Of a stretch of 64,000 nucleotides of DNA, positions 25,897 through 33,850 are shown in pieces. The notes under the pieces are model-generated. The model saw only the letters and a program-made list of their open reading frames with translations. It was not told where the DNA came from and did not search any database. A program made the position numbers and the translations under genes. Position 1 is the stretch's first letter, and each line of letters opens with the position of its first letter. The DNA is from Neisseria yangbaofengii (lineage in GTDB: Bacteria > Pseudomonadota > Gammaproteobacteria > Burkholderiales > Neisseriaceae): NCBI RefSeq assembly GCF_014898075.1, contig NZ_CP062976.1, positions 186,001 to 250,000 of the forward strand, in the 5' to 3' direction.

Positions 25897-26192
25897 TTGC
25901 AGCTGATGTTGTATCGCTTTAATGCTTTGTGTATGGCGGTATGGGAACAGCCAAAGCGTTGCGCTCTTTCATAGCAATAGGCATCGGGATAACGCTCAAC
26001 ATCTTCGAGCAGTGCTTGGGCGCTGATTTTGCGGGTTTTCCGTTGCTTCGGAGGGGTTTGAGGAGCCGGAGGGCGTTTCCAAAGCGTGATGGTGGAGATG
26101 GCGATGCCGAATTCTTTTGCGGCTCTGCGAATCGTCCATCCTTGACGGAGTTTTTTGAGTACGAGTTGTTTGAAGTCTTCTGAATAGGCCAT
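25842..26192 (-). CDS. IS630 transposase OrfA, helix-turn-helix domain
   Basis: The 116-residue product begins MAYSEDFKQLVLKKLRQGWT and continues with IRRAAKEFGIAISTITLWKR, a paired-type HTH, then a second HTH-like segment (AQRFGCSHTAIHKALKRYNI). This is the N-terminal part of an IS630-type transposase. Its end overlaps OrfB, which lies in the -1 frame. Confidence 0.85.
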   Translation of the reverse strand: MAYSEDFKQLVLKKLRQGWTIRRAAKEFGIAISTITLWKRPPAPQTPPKQRKTRKISAQALLEDVERYPDAYCYERAQRFGCSHTAIHKALKRYNISCKKRPTATRKPTEGSEKTS

Positions 26193-26230
26193 GGTGGAAT
26201 TGTATCGAAGAATAGGTTTATTTGCTATAA

Positions 26231-26278
26231 CGGCGTTGGCTCGCCGCCTTGTCCTATTTTTAAAGTGAATCCACTATA
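26231..26278. repeat. Correia-type repeat (CREE) remnant
   Basis: The bases cggcgttggctcgcc, then gccttgtcct and finally aatccactata match the right-hand part of the neisserial Correia element, whose end is the inverted of TATAGTGGATT. Only about 48 bases remain next to the IS630 element; the left part is missing. Confidence 0.7.
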
Positions 26279-26292
26279 AAATCTAACCCATC

Positions 26293-26328
26293 AAAAAAGC
26301 CGTCTGAAAACTTTTCAGACGGCTTTTG
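26293..26328. terminator. DUS inverted-pair terminator after mrp
   Basis: aaaaaagccgtctgaaaac / ttttcagacggctttt stem lies 3' of the minus-strand mrp gene. Confidence 0.85.
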
Positions 26329-26349
26329 GCATGTTTAATCTTACTTGCT

Positions 26350-27429
26350 TTATTCCACAACAATTTTCGGGAAGCGGCTGCTGAAGTCTTTGCCTTTATC
26401 TGCAATAGACAAAGCCAGTTGGAACGCAGCGTCGGTGTAGATTTTTTCCACTTCGCCGTGGTTTTCCAATAACGCGGCGGCTTGGCCGTTGTCCATTGCT
26501 TCGCGTACCGGCAAGCTGAGCGGCAGCTGGCCGAGCAACGGCACATTCAGACGGCCTGCCAAGTCTTTGCCGCCTTCAGTGCCGAAAATGGCTTCGCTGT
26601 GGCCGCAGTTAGAGCAAATGTGTACCGACATGTTTTCTAAGACGCCAAAAATCGGAATGTTGACTTTTTTGAACATATCCACTGCTTTGCGCGCGTCAAT
26701 CAGGGCGATGTCTTGCGGTGTGGTCACGACCACAGCGCCGGTTACCGGAATTTTTTGCGACAGGGTTAATTGAATGTCGCCGGTGCCCGGCGGCAAGTCG
26801 ATAAACAGGTAATCCACATCGTCCCATTCGCTTTGGAACAATAATTGCTGCAGGGCCTGGCTCAACAATGGGCCGCGCCAAATCACGGCTTGGTCGGTAT
26901 CCATCAGAAAACCGATCGACATTACTTGAATGCCGCTTTCGGTGGTAATCGGCACCAGTTTTTCGTTTTTGGTATCCGGTTTGCCGGCAGATACTCCCAG
27001 CATGGTCGGTTGGCTTGGGCCGTATAAGTCGGCATCCAATACGCCGACACGCGCCCCCATTCGTGCCATGGCGGTGGCCAAGTTGGCGGTGGTGGTGGAT
27101 TTGCCCACGCCGCCTTTGCCGGAGCCTACGGCGATGATGTTTTTTACGCCTTTGATGGTGGCAACACCCGGTTGCACTTTGTGTGTGCCGACTACGGTGT
27201 CGATGCTCAAGTGAATGCCGGTGTCGCCGGTGAAGCCGATGATGGCTTCTTGAATGTGGTCGGCCAATTCATTGCCGATGTGCAAAACGGGATAGCCGAA
27301 TTGTAGGGTAATGTGCAGGCCGTCTGAATCATGGTTGATGCTTTTGACGGCATTTTCGCTGCCGATCGTGCGTTGTGTGTGCGGAATGGTCACTGTTTGC
27401 AGGGCAGTCTGAATTTCTTGGATATTCAT
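26350..27429 (-). CDS. Mrp/ApbC-type iron-sulfur cluster carrier ATPase
   Basis: This P-loop ATPase carries and delivers Fe-S clusters in the cytoplasm. The 359-residue protein has an N-terminal MIP18-like domain (about 1-85), the deviant Walker A VGSGKGGVGKSTTTANLA (residues 102-119), DADLYGPSQP, the Walker B region LFIDLPPGTGD, and the CxxC cluster site HICSNCGHS near residue 279. All key residues are present. The neighbour on the 3' side is the Correia/IS region; on the 5' side a 400-base gap. Confidence 0.94.
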   Translation of the reverse strand: MNIQEIQTALQTVTIPHTQRTIGSENAVKSINHDSDGLHITLQFGYPVLHIGNELADHIQEAIIGFTGDTGIHLSIDTVVGTHKVQPGVATIKGVKNIIAVGSGKGGVGKSTTTANLATAMARMGARVGVLDADLYGPSQPTMLGVSAGKPDTKNEKLVPITTESGIQVMSIGFLMDTDQAVIWRGPLLSQALQQLLFQSEWDDVDYLFIDLPPGTGDIQLTLSQKIPVTGAVVVTTPQDIALIDARKAVDMFKKVNIPIFGVLENMSVHICSNCGHSEAIFGTEGGKDLAGRLNVPLLGQLPLSLPVREAMDNGQAAALLENHGEVEKIYTDAAFQLALSIADKGKDFSSRFPKIVVE

Positions 27430-27830
27430 GAATCTCTCGGTATGAATGGAATGTGGTGGGATTTACAATTGGGCTGATTGCGCTAAATTCAAGCGCGTGA
27501 TCGGCTTTGAGTCTCTATGCGCGTATTTTAACAGAGCGGATTTGTTTGTACCGGGTATCGCGATCCTTTCAGACGGCCTTTAACCTGTATTTATGCATCG
27601 ATGAATCGGATGCTAAGAAAAGTTAAGATGATATTTGGGCTTCTTTTCTCGATATTACATTAATGAATTTAAATGTAGTCTTGTGTAATATGCTTTGTAA
27701 AGCTATGAAATATAGGCTTTGGCAGTTGGATTATCGAAAACGGCTGTGTTATTGTGGAGCCATGCGTTCGGTTAACCCGAATCGGAATGCGACACTAATT
27801 TTCACTATGAACAAAGCAGAGGAGGCTCCT
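27430..27830. other. Intergenic region between mrp and the DUF1328 gene
   Basis: These 401 bases lie between divergent genes. They contain one single uptake sequence in the reverse orientation (near 27568) and no gene I can support. The final part (gcagaggaggctcct) is the ribosome-binding site of the DUF1328 gene. Confidence 0.5.
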
Positions 27831-27989
27831 ATGTTACATTATGCAATCGTATTTTTCGTGATTTCCATTATTGCTGCAGTATTGGGTTTCGGCGGTATTG
27901 CCGGTAGTGCTGCAGGCATTGCGAAAATCTTATTTGTCGGCTTCTTGGTTTTGGCGGTATTGTCGCTGGTTTTCGGCCGCAAACGCTAA
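27831..27989 (+). CDS. DUF1328/UPF0391 family small membrane protein (YtjA-like)
   Basis: A 52-residue inner-membrane protein with two helices: [20 protein letters not shown], a Gly-rich turn [13 protein letters not shown], and a second helix ending VFGRKR. This is the DUF1328 pattern. The ATG at 27831 is chosen because a strong ribosome-binding site (agaggaggctcct) lies right before it; a longer upstream frame lacks protein character. In other proteobacteria these are stress-induced small proteins of unknown function. Confidence 0.88.
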   Translation: MLHYAIVFFVISIIAAVLGFGGIAGSAAGIAKILFVGFLVLAVLSLVFGRKR

Positions 27990-28071
27990 GATAAAATGAC
28001 GAAAAAAACATTCTGTCGAATGGTTTTTTTATTTGTGTCGTAGAAACGAATAAATTATCCGGTCATAGAAA

Positions 28072-28104
28072 AATGCCGTCTGAAGATTTTTCAGACGGCA
28101 TTTT
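28072..28104. terminator. DUS inverted-pair terminator (AT-type)
   Basis: aatgccgtctgaaga / tttttcagacggcatt lies between the DUF1328 gene and the convergent hpf; both arms carry the AT-type extension. Confidence 0.85.
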
Positions 28105-28114
28105 TCATAAAGGT

Positions 28115-28444
28115 TTATTCTTGTTCGTTGCCAACTACGTCGGCAGGGCGCGGTGCGCGGGCATCGTTGCTTTTTTCTTTATGCTTCAACACCGCACGAT
28201 CCAATTTATCCATCAATACATCAATCGCGGCGTACATGTCTTGTTCTACTGCTTCAACGTGCAAATCTTTACCGGCTAAGTGCAAATCGGCTTCGGCTTT
28301 TTGATTCACTTTTTCAACCGAGAGGGTAATGGCCACGGAAATCACATTGGCGGCATGGCGGTTGATGCGTTCCAATTTTTCAGACACATGGTTTTTAATC
28401 GCTTCGGTAACATCAAAATTCAGACCGGTAATTTTCAGGTTCAT
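28115..28444 (-). CDS. hpf: Ribosome hibernation promoting factor (HPF/RaiA family)
   Basis: This protein binds the 30S subunit in slow growth and promotes ribosome inactivation. The 109 residues begin MNLKITGLNFDVTEAIKNHV, followed by the beta-strands and Lys-rich helix (DVLMDKLDRAVLKHKEK) of the family; a short acidic tail follows. It lacks the C-terminal dimerisation domain of long HPF. It lies directly downstream of rpoN on the same strand, 57 bases away, the same order as in E. coli. Confidence 0.93.
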   Translation of the reverse strand: MNLKITGLNFDVTEAIKNHVSEKLERINRHAANVISVAITLSVEKVNQKAEADLHLAGKDLHVEAVEQDMYAAIDVLMDKLDRAVLKHKEKSNDARAPRPADVVGNEQE

Positions 28445-28501
28445 AATACAACTCCTTCGGTGAGTAAATCCGCCAACGTGACGGACATAAAAATCTTGTG
28501 T

Positions 28502-29863
28502 TCAGCCGATAAGCTTGCGCTTGTGCGCAGGCGGAATATCGAGCGACTCCCTGTATTTGGCAACGGTGCGGCGGGCGATTTCAATGCCTTGTTGTTTTAA
28601 GAGCTGCACCAAGGTTTCATCGGAATGCGGCTTTTGCATGTTTTCGCTGTCAATCAATTGTTTGAGCATCGCTTTGATTGCGCCTTGGCTCATGCCTTCG
28701 TTGTCGCTGTCGGTACTGACTGCCTGTGTGAAAAAATAGCGTAACGCAAATAAACCGCGTGGGCAAGCTAAATATTTTTGGTTGGCGGCTCTTGAAATGG
28801 TGGATTCTGCCAGCTCTAATTCGGCGGCGGCATCTCTGAGCAGCATGGGCACCAAGCCGATTTCGCCGAAGATGAAAAAATCTTCTTGCCGCTCAACGAT
28901 GTATTCTGCCAAGCGGATAACCGTGCTTTTGCGCAATTCCAAGCTGTCGATTTTTTGGCGCGCTTCGTGCAGTTTTTCTTTCCATTCGGGCGAGGCGTCG
29001 TCGATGTCTTGCAGCAGCTCGATGTATTCGCGGTTGATTTGAATTTTTGGCCAAGCCGCTTCGTTGCCGCTGACTTTCCAGCCATCAGCCGTTTCTTTAA
29101 CCCACACGTCGGGCTGGATGTAGGCGGTCGGCTCGGCGGAAGCAAAACCATAAGCCGGATAAGGGTTGAGTGATGCAATCAAATCCAAGGCCGTCTGAAT
29201 GGTTTGTGGCGTGGCTTCGGGATACATTTTTTGGAAACGCTGAATGTTTTGCCGGCGGTTTTTGCCCAGTTCGTCAAACGAGCTTTGTATCAGATGGCCG
29301 GCCAATTGGCGTTCGGGCGAAGCGGGCAGACGCATGAGTTGCAGCAGAAGGGATTCGGTAATGTCTGCGGCGGCGACGCCGGGCGGATCGAAGGTTTGCA
29401 GGATGTCGAGCGCGTTTTGTAAATCGTCTTCATTCAGCATCCAGTCCAGCGGCGTATGGTCGACGACTTCCGACAGGCTGTCGGTGAAATAGCCTTGTTC
29501 GTCGAGAAAATCAATCAGAATGTGGACGTGGGCGGCTTCGGTTTTGGAAAGCGGGTGTTCGCACACTTGCGCATGCAGATAGGCGTTGAAATCTTCTTCT
29601 TCGGTAACATTGAGCCAAGCATCTTCGGCATCCTCGCCGCCGATTTGATTGCTGTGCGGTAGGGCGGCAGAAAGGCTGCTGTTGAACTCGGCATCGTTAA
29701 ATTCATCGTATTCGGAGCGTTCGAGCAAGGGGTTTTCCTGCAGCCAGTCTTCTACTTCGCGCTCAATATCTTGATTGGACATCTGTAACACGCGCAAGGC
29801 TTGTTGCAGCCTTTGGTTGAGCTGCTGGGTTTGCTTGAGTTTTAAGCCGAAATTGGGATTCAT
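28502..29863 (-). CDS. rpoN: RNA polymerase sigma-54 factor RpoN, apparently intact
   Basis: The alternative sigma factor needs an AAA+ activator and reads -24/-12 promoters. The 453-residue protein contains the Gln/Leu-rich region I (LKLKQTQQLNQRLQQALRVL), core-binding region, the HTH (LRDAAAELELAESTISRAAN, about 337-356), and the RpoN box ARRTVAKYRE (430-439). In the pathogenic Neisseria the rpoN locus is, to my knowledge, a non-functional remnant lacking the HTH; here no break is visible. It lies between lptB and hpf, the usual place. No sigma-54 activator is encoded in the window. Confidence 0.94.
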   Translation of the reverse strand: MNPNFGLKLKQTQQLNQRLQQALRVLQMSNQDIEREVEDWLQENPLLERSEYDEFNDAEFNSSLSAALPHSNQIGGEDAEDAWLNVTEEEDFNAYLHAQVCEHPLSKTEAAHVHILIDFLDEQGYFTDSLSEVVDHTPLDWMLNEDDLQNALDILQTFDPPGVAAADITESLLLQLMRLPASPERQLAGHLIQSSFDELGKNRRQNIQRFQKMYPEATPQTIQTALDLIASLNPYPAYGFASAEPTAYIQPDVWVKETADGWKVSGNEAAWPKIQINREYIELLQDIDDASPEWKEKLHEARQKIDSLELRKSTVIRLAEYIVERQEDFFIFGEIGLVPMLLRDAAAELELAESTISRAANQKYLACPRGLFALRYFFTQAVSTDSDNEGMSQGAIKAMLKQLIDSENMQKPHSDETLVQLLKQQGIEIARRTVAKYRESLDIPPAHKRKLIG

Positions 29864-29938
29864 AGGATAAGTAAGTTGCGTTTTATTTTATTGTTTTTAC
29901 GGTGCGGCACTATCCGCTATGTGCAGGCGGTGGAACAT

Positions 29939-30003
29939 AAAAGGCCGTCTGAAATAAGTTACTACAAAATGAGCGTGGTTACTATTTTTCAGACGGCCTC
30001 TTT
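29939..30003. terminator. DUS inverted pair with long loop between rpoN and lptB
   Basis: aaaaggccgtctgaaat and tttcagacggcctctttt face each other about 35 bases apart. The stem follows lptB on the minus strand; the longer loop makes it a weaker terminator. Confidence 0.55.
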
Positions 30004-30037
30004 TCATATTTATCAAACAAGGGCGCGTTTGGCGGCA

Positions 30038-30772
30038 TCAGTATTTAAAGTTTTCGCCCAAGTAAACCGCACGCACTTTTTCATTGTTGACCAAGTCGTC
30101 CGGTTTGCCCGAAGCCAATACCGTACCCTCGCTGATGATGTAGGCGCGGTCGCAGATGCTCAAGGTTTCGCGCACGTTGTGGTCGGTAATCAATACGCCG
30201 ATGCCGCGTGATTTGAGAAATTCGATGATTTTTTGAATGTCGATGATCGCTAAGGGGTCGACACCGGCGAAGGGTTCGTCCAGCAGAATAAAACGCGGTT
30301 TCATTGCCAATACGCGGGCGATTTCCACGCGACGGCGTTCGCCGCCCGATAAAGACGGGGCGGGGTTGTGGCGCAGGCGTTCGATGTTCAAATCGGCCAA
30401 CAGTTTGTCGATTTCGCCGTCGATGCCGCTTTTGTCTTTCAGGCTGATTTCCAAAATAGCGCGGATGTTTTGCTCGACCGTCATTTTGCGGAAAATCGAT
30501 GCTTCTTGCGGCAGATAGCCCACGCCTAAACGCGCGCGTTCGTGAATCGGCAGGTGGCGCAATTCTTGGCCGTCGAGTGTGACGCTGCCGCCATCGGCGG
30601 CAATCAGGCCGACAATCATGTAGAAGCTGGTGGTTTTGCCCGCGCCGTTGGGGCCGAGCAGGCCGACCACTTCGCCGCTTTCGATTTCGAGCGAGAAATC
30701 TTTCACGACTTGGCGTTTTTTGAAACTTTTTTGCAGGCCTTGGGCGACAAGGCGGCTGGCTGGTGCAGTCAT
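30038..30772 (-). CDS. lptB: LPS export ABC transporter ATP-binding protein LptB
   Basis: LptB is the cytoplasmic ATPase that drives LPS extraction by LptFG. The 244-residue protein contains Walker A GPNGAGKTT (near residue 39), signature SGGERRRVEIARVLA, Walker B FILLDEPFAGVDPLA and the switch His in LITDHNVRET. It lies downstream of lptC and lptA on the same strand, as in most proteobacteria, followed by rpoN. Confidence 0.96.
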   Translation of the reverse strand: MTAPASRLVAQGLQKSFKKRQVVKDFSLEIESGEVVGLLGPNGAGKTTSFYMIVGLIAADGGSVTLDGQELRHLPIHERARLGVGYLPQEASIFRKMTVEQNIRAILEISLKDKSGIDGEIDKLLADLNIERLRHNPAPSLSGGERRRVEIARVLAMKPRFILLDEPFAGVDPLAIIDIQKIIEFLKSRGIGVLITDHNVRETLSICDRAYIISEGTVLASGKPDDLVNNEKVRAVYLGENFKY

Positions 30773-30806
30773 AATCTGTTCTTTAAAACGGAATCAGGGT
30801 TGGATA

Positions 30807-30847
30807 GGCCGTCTGAAAGTTGGTTCAATAAAAGATTCAGACGGCCT
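30807..30847. terminator. DUS inverted pair between lptA and lptB
   Basis: aggccgtctgaaag / gattcagacggcct stem sits inside the lpt cluster; it may attenuate rather than end transcription. Confidence 0.6.
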
Positions 30848-30851
30848 CAGC

Positions 30852-31379
30852 TTATTGTTTGGTCGAAGTCGGTTGAATCACCACGCTTACACGACCGGAT
30901 TTGGCCGGCGATTTTACGCCTGCCTGTTTCGAGCCGCCGTGAATGGTATAGACTTCGGTGCGCATATTGTAGGTAATCACCGCACCTTGGGCGACATCGC
31001 CGCCGCGCTGCACTTTGGCATTGCCGGTGAGTGTCACCAAGCCGGTGGCCGAAGCGTATTCGACTTGGCTCCCTTGGCCGTTGACCGTGCCTTTGTCGCC
31101 GTCAAGCTGCTGGCTGAAGCGCACGGGCGAGCCGTTGGCTTTCATCAGTTGGTTGCCTTTGTCGTTCCGCGAAACGGTGACGTTGGCGGCATTGATGTTC
31201 AGCGTGCCTTGTTTGATGATGACGTTGCCGCTGAAGGTGGTGGTTTGGTTGGCTTGGTCGAGCGAGCCTTGGTCGGCTTCGATTTGAATCGGTTGGCGGC
31301 TGTCGCTTTCCAGCGCGAAAGCAGGCGCACTGATCACCAGGGCGGACAATGCGGCAGCTTTAAAGATTTTTGGCATCAT
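30852..31379 (-). CDS. lptA: Periplasmic LPS transport protein LptA
   Basis: LptA polymers bridge the periplasm and carry LPS from LptC to LptD. The 175-residue protein has a signal peptide (to about ALVISAPAFA, residue 22) and the OstA-type beta-jellyroll repeats (IQIEADQGSLDQANQTTTFS, then GTLNINAANVTVSRNDKGN). Its start overlaps the end of lptC by 20 bases, indicating coupled translation. Confidence 0.94.
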   Translation of the reverse strand: MMPKIFKAAALSALVISAPAFALESDSRQPIQIEADQGSLDQANQTTTFSGNVIIKQGTLNINAANVTVSRNDKGNQLMKANGSPVRFSQQLDGDKGTVNGQGSQVEYASATGLVTLTGNAKVQRGGDVAQGAVITYNMRTEVYTIHGGSKQAGVKSPAKSGRVSVVIQPTSTKQ

Positions 31380-31941
31380 AAATCGTGGCTTTCACTTTTG
31401 ATGGAAAATTGAGTAAACCTTTGGTGTGGTCGTAAGTCATGCCGACCGAAGAACCGTGGGATTGACCGTAGGTAAATTCAACCGGATGCTCGGTTTGGGC
31501 AAACCGGGCCTGAGTGTCGACATGAATAAATTCGGTTTTGACCGTGCCGGCAGGGTGGGCGGCATCAGCCGGTTTGGTCAGCAATACTTCTTTTTGGAAC
31601 ACGGCAACGCGCGTATCGGTGTTATACAGGCCTTCTTTGCCTTCCACTTGATAAGCGAGCTTGCCTTGTTGATGCACATCCAACTTGGGCGAGCGAAAAT
31701 GCACGTCTTTGCTGTTGGGCAATTGGAATGCTTCCGTAGCGGTGAAATGCTCTTGCAGGTTGCCTTGCCCGTCAAAACGCTTGCCTTCCATGCCGCCCAT
31801 CCAATATTGCGGTTCATCGGGATTAAGCTGCACTTCTTCCGTCTGAATCTCGCTGATGCGTCCGAGCCAAGCCGACAGGCCGCCGAGCGCGACGGCCAGA
31901 ATCAAAGGAAAGGCGAGACTGTATTGCCATTTTATTTTCAT
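31360..31941 (-). CDS. lptC: LPS export protein LptC
   Basis: LptC is a single-pass inner-membrane protein that receives LPS from LptBFG. From ATG 31941 it has 193 residues: an N-terminal anchor (YSLAFPLILAVALGGLSAWL, residues 6-25) followed by a jellyroll domain with TATEAFQLPNSKDVHFRSPK and GSSVGMTYDHTKGLLNF. This start overlaps the end of kdsC by four bases; a longer open frame to 32151 is only a shadow of kdsC. The next gene is lptA. Confidence 0.94.
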   Translation of the reverse strand: MKIKWQYSLAFPLILAVALGGLSAWLGRISEIQTEEVQLNPDEPQYWMGGMEGKRFDGQGNLQEHFTATEAFQLPNSKDVHFRSPKLDVHQQGKLAYQVEGKEGLYNTDTRVAVFQKEVLLTKPADAAHPAGTVKTEFIHVDTQARFAQTEHPVEFTYGQSHGSSVGMTYDHTKGLLNFPSKVKATIYDAKNL

Positions 31942-32474
31942 TTGACATACTCGTCCAAAGCAGGTTGCAACGTGCCTTGCGCCTGCATAATCAAATCGCA
32001 CACTTCGCGCACCGCGCCTTTGCCGGCGGGGCGTTGCGTGATGTAGGCTGCGTGTTCGCGCGTAAACCAATGCGCTTCGGGTACGGCCACCGGTAAACCG
32101 CAACGCACCATTACCGGCAAATCGACCACATCGTCGCCGACAAATGCGCATTCGTGTTCCGCCACGCCTGCTTGTTCGCGCAATCGGGCATAGGCTGCAC
32201 GCTTATCGCGGATGCCTTTGAAGTAATAGGCAATGCCCAATTGCCGAACGCGAATCCCGACCGACGGTGCATCCCGGCCGGTAATAATGGCCGTCCGGAC
32301 GCCGCGCTCTGCCAGCATTTTGATGCCGTGGCCATCGAGCGTGTGGAAAGATTTGATTTCTTCGCCGGTGTCGCGGATGTAGATATGACCGTCGGTCAAT
32401 ACGCCGTCCACATCTAAAATCAACAATTTGATAGCGGCGGCGCGCTGTTGCAATTCGGGGGATAAGCTCTGCAT
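31938..32474 (-). CDS. kdsC: 3-deoxy-D-manno-octulosonate 8-phosphate phosphatase KdsC
   Basis: KdsC removes phosphate from Kdo-8-phosphate on the way to CMP-Kdo for LPS. It has 178 residues and HAD motifs: motif I LLILDVDGVLTDG (Asp near residue 20), motif II AIITGRDAPS, and FVGDDVVDLPVM for motif III/IV. It overlaps lptC by four bases. Between it and the upstream kdsD lies an R1 repeat and single uptake sequences rather than the usual tight spacing. Confidence 0.95.
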   Translation of the reverse strand: MQSLSPELQQRAAAIKLLILDVDGVLTDGHIYIRDTGEEIKSFHTLDGHGIKMLAERGVRTAIITGRDAPSVGIRVRQLGIAYYFKGIRDKRAAYARLREQAGVAEHECAFVGDDVVDLPVMVRCGLPVAVPEAHWFTREHAAYITQRPAGKGAVREVCDLIMQAQGTLQPALDEYVK

Positions 32475-32570
32475 GGCGGATTCCTTGTTCAGACGGCCTA
32501 TTCTAGCATAAAGGCCGTCTGAAACGTTTTGGGTAGAATAAACAATGCGTAAATTTTTGCAGCCTGATAG

Positions 32571-32711
32571 CTTTGCAAACTTCCTGTCTTGGGCGCATTT
32601 TTTCGTAAGGTGCCACTCGAAAGCTTGCCTGTTTTTTTGATATGTTTGGGCGTTCTGTGCCGTGCCCGCTTCCGGCTGCGCTCAAGCTCAGGGCTTTGCC
32701 AAGGTCTCAGC
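32571..32711. repeat. R1 repeat copy 2 (degenerate, inverted) between kdsD and kdsC
   Basis: The order of blocks ctttgcaaac, gcgcattttttcgt, tcgaaagcttgcctg, ttctgtgccgtg and ccaaggtctc corresponds to the reverse complement of the copies at 6384 and 59194. It is more diverged than they are. It separates two genes that act in the same pathway and are usually close together. Confidence 0.6.
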
Positions 32712-32712
32712 C

Positions 32713-33702
32713 TTACACAATACGCGCCATCAGCAAATCATGCATATTGAGCGCACCGATTAACAGGCCGTCCGAATCGGTCACCAACAGGCCGTTCACA
32801 TGATTGGCTTGCATATGCTTCAAGGCTTCGGTGGCGAGCTTGTCGGCGGCGATGGTTTTCGGTTCGGCGTGCATGATGTCGTTGACGGTCAAGCCTTTGA
32901 AATCATCGCGTTGTTGGAACAGACGGCGTAAATCGCCATCGGTGAATACACCTTTCAGACGGCCTTCATCATCGGTCACGGCCAACATGCCCAAGCCTTT
33001 TTCACTCATGCGCACAATCGCGTCTTTGAGCAAGGTGCCGCACACCACCGCGGGCAGTTCGTCACCGCCGTGCATGATGTCGGCTACGCGCAGCAGCAGA
33101 CGTTTGCCCAAGCTTCCGGCCGGATGGCTGAGCGCAAAATCATCGGTGGTGAACGCTCGCGCTTTCAGCAATACAATCGCCAGTGCATCGCCCAGCGCCA
33201 TCACGGCGGTAGTGCTGGAAGTCGGTGCCAAGCCGAGCGGGCAGGCTTCTTTCGATACCGAAGCCATGATGTGGATATCGGCATGACGCGCCATAGTTGA
33301 AGTCGGGCGGGCGGTGATGCAGATTAAGGTGACGTTTTTGCGTTTCAAGGCCGGAATAATCGCCGCAATTTCATCGCTTTCGCCCGAATTCGACACCGCC
33401 ATCACCACATCGCCGTCGACAATCATGCCCAAATCGCCGTGCGCCGCTTCCGCCGGATGCACGAAAAAAGCCGGTGTGCCGGTGGAGGCCATCGTAGCGG
33501 CCATTTTGCGGGCGATGTGTCCCGATTTGCCCATACCCATAATCACCACACGGCCTTGGCAATGCAGCAAGGTTTCAGCAGCCTGAACAAAATGTTCGTC
33601 CAATTCGCCGGCAATTTCATGCAAGGCTTCCGCTTCGATATGCAACACATCGCGCGCCCAAAGTAAGTAAGATTCGATAGTTGTCATTATTGTGTCCGTC
33701 AA
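32713..33702 (-). CDS. kdsD: Arabinose-5-phosphate isomerase KdsD
   Basis: KdsD converts ribulose-5-phosphate to arabinose-5-phosphate, the first step of Kdo synthesis. The 329 residues form an N-terminal SIS domain (VVIMGMGKSGHIARKMAATM near residue 48; VMAVSNSGESDEI near 101) and two C-terminal CBS repeats (from about residue 205). It leads the Kdo/LPS transport cluster on the minus strand and is divergent from tal. Single uptake sequences lie inside the gene. Confidence 0.94.
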   Translation of the reverse strand: MTDTIMTTIESYLLWARDVLHIEAEALHEIAGELDEHFVQAAETLLHCQGRVVIMGMGKSGHIARKMAATMASTGTPAFFVHPAEAAHGDLGMIVDGDVVMAVSNSGESDEIAAIIPALKRKNVTLICITARPTSTMARHADIHIMASVSKEACPLGLAPTSSTTAVMALGDALAIVLLKARAFTTDDFALSHPAGSLGKRLLLRVADIMHGGDELPAVVCGTLLKDAIVRMSEKGLGMLAVTDDEGRLKGVFTDGDLRRLFQQRDDFKGLTVNDIMHAEPKTIAADKLATEALKHMQANHVNGLLVTDSDGLLIGALNMHDLLMARIV

Positions 33703-33850
33703 AAGGTGATACTGTTCAAAGGCTGGAAATCAAGGTATAGTAAAAATCCATCGGTTTGACTATTTATCGCGATAGCGAATGATTTGGAAATCTCATTCGC
33801 TATACTAAAACAATACAAGACTAAACCCGCTCAACCAAAAGGATTCAGAG

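Larger units (their letters stand above)
25349..26229 (-). mobile_element. IS630-family insertion sequence
   Basis: The element is bounded by inverted ends tatagcaaataaac (25349 on) and gtttatttgctata (ending 26229), extending imperfectly to about 28 bases (cgatac / gtatcg). The outer TA on each side fits the TA target duplication of the IS630/Tc1 group. It encodes OrfA (26192-25842) and OrfB on the minus strand in two frames. It interrupts the integrase remnant on one side and abuts a Correia remnant on the other. Confidence 0.88.
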
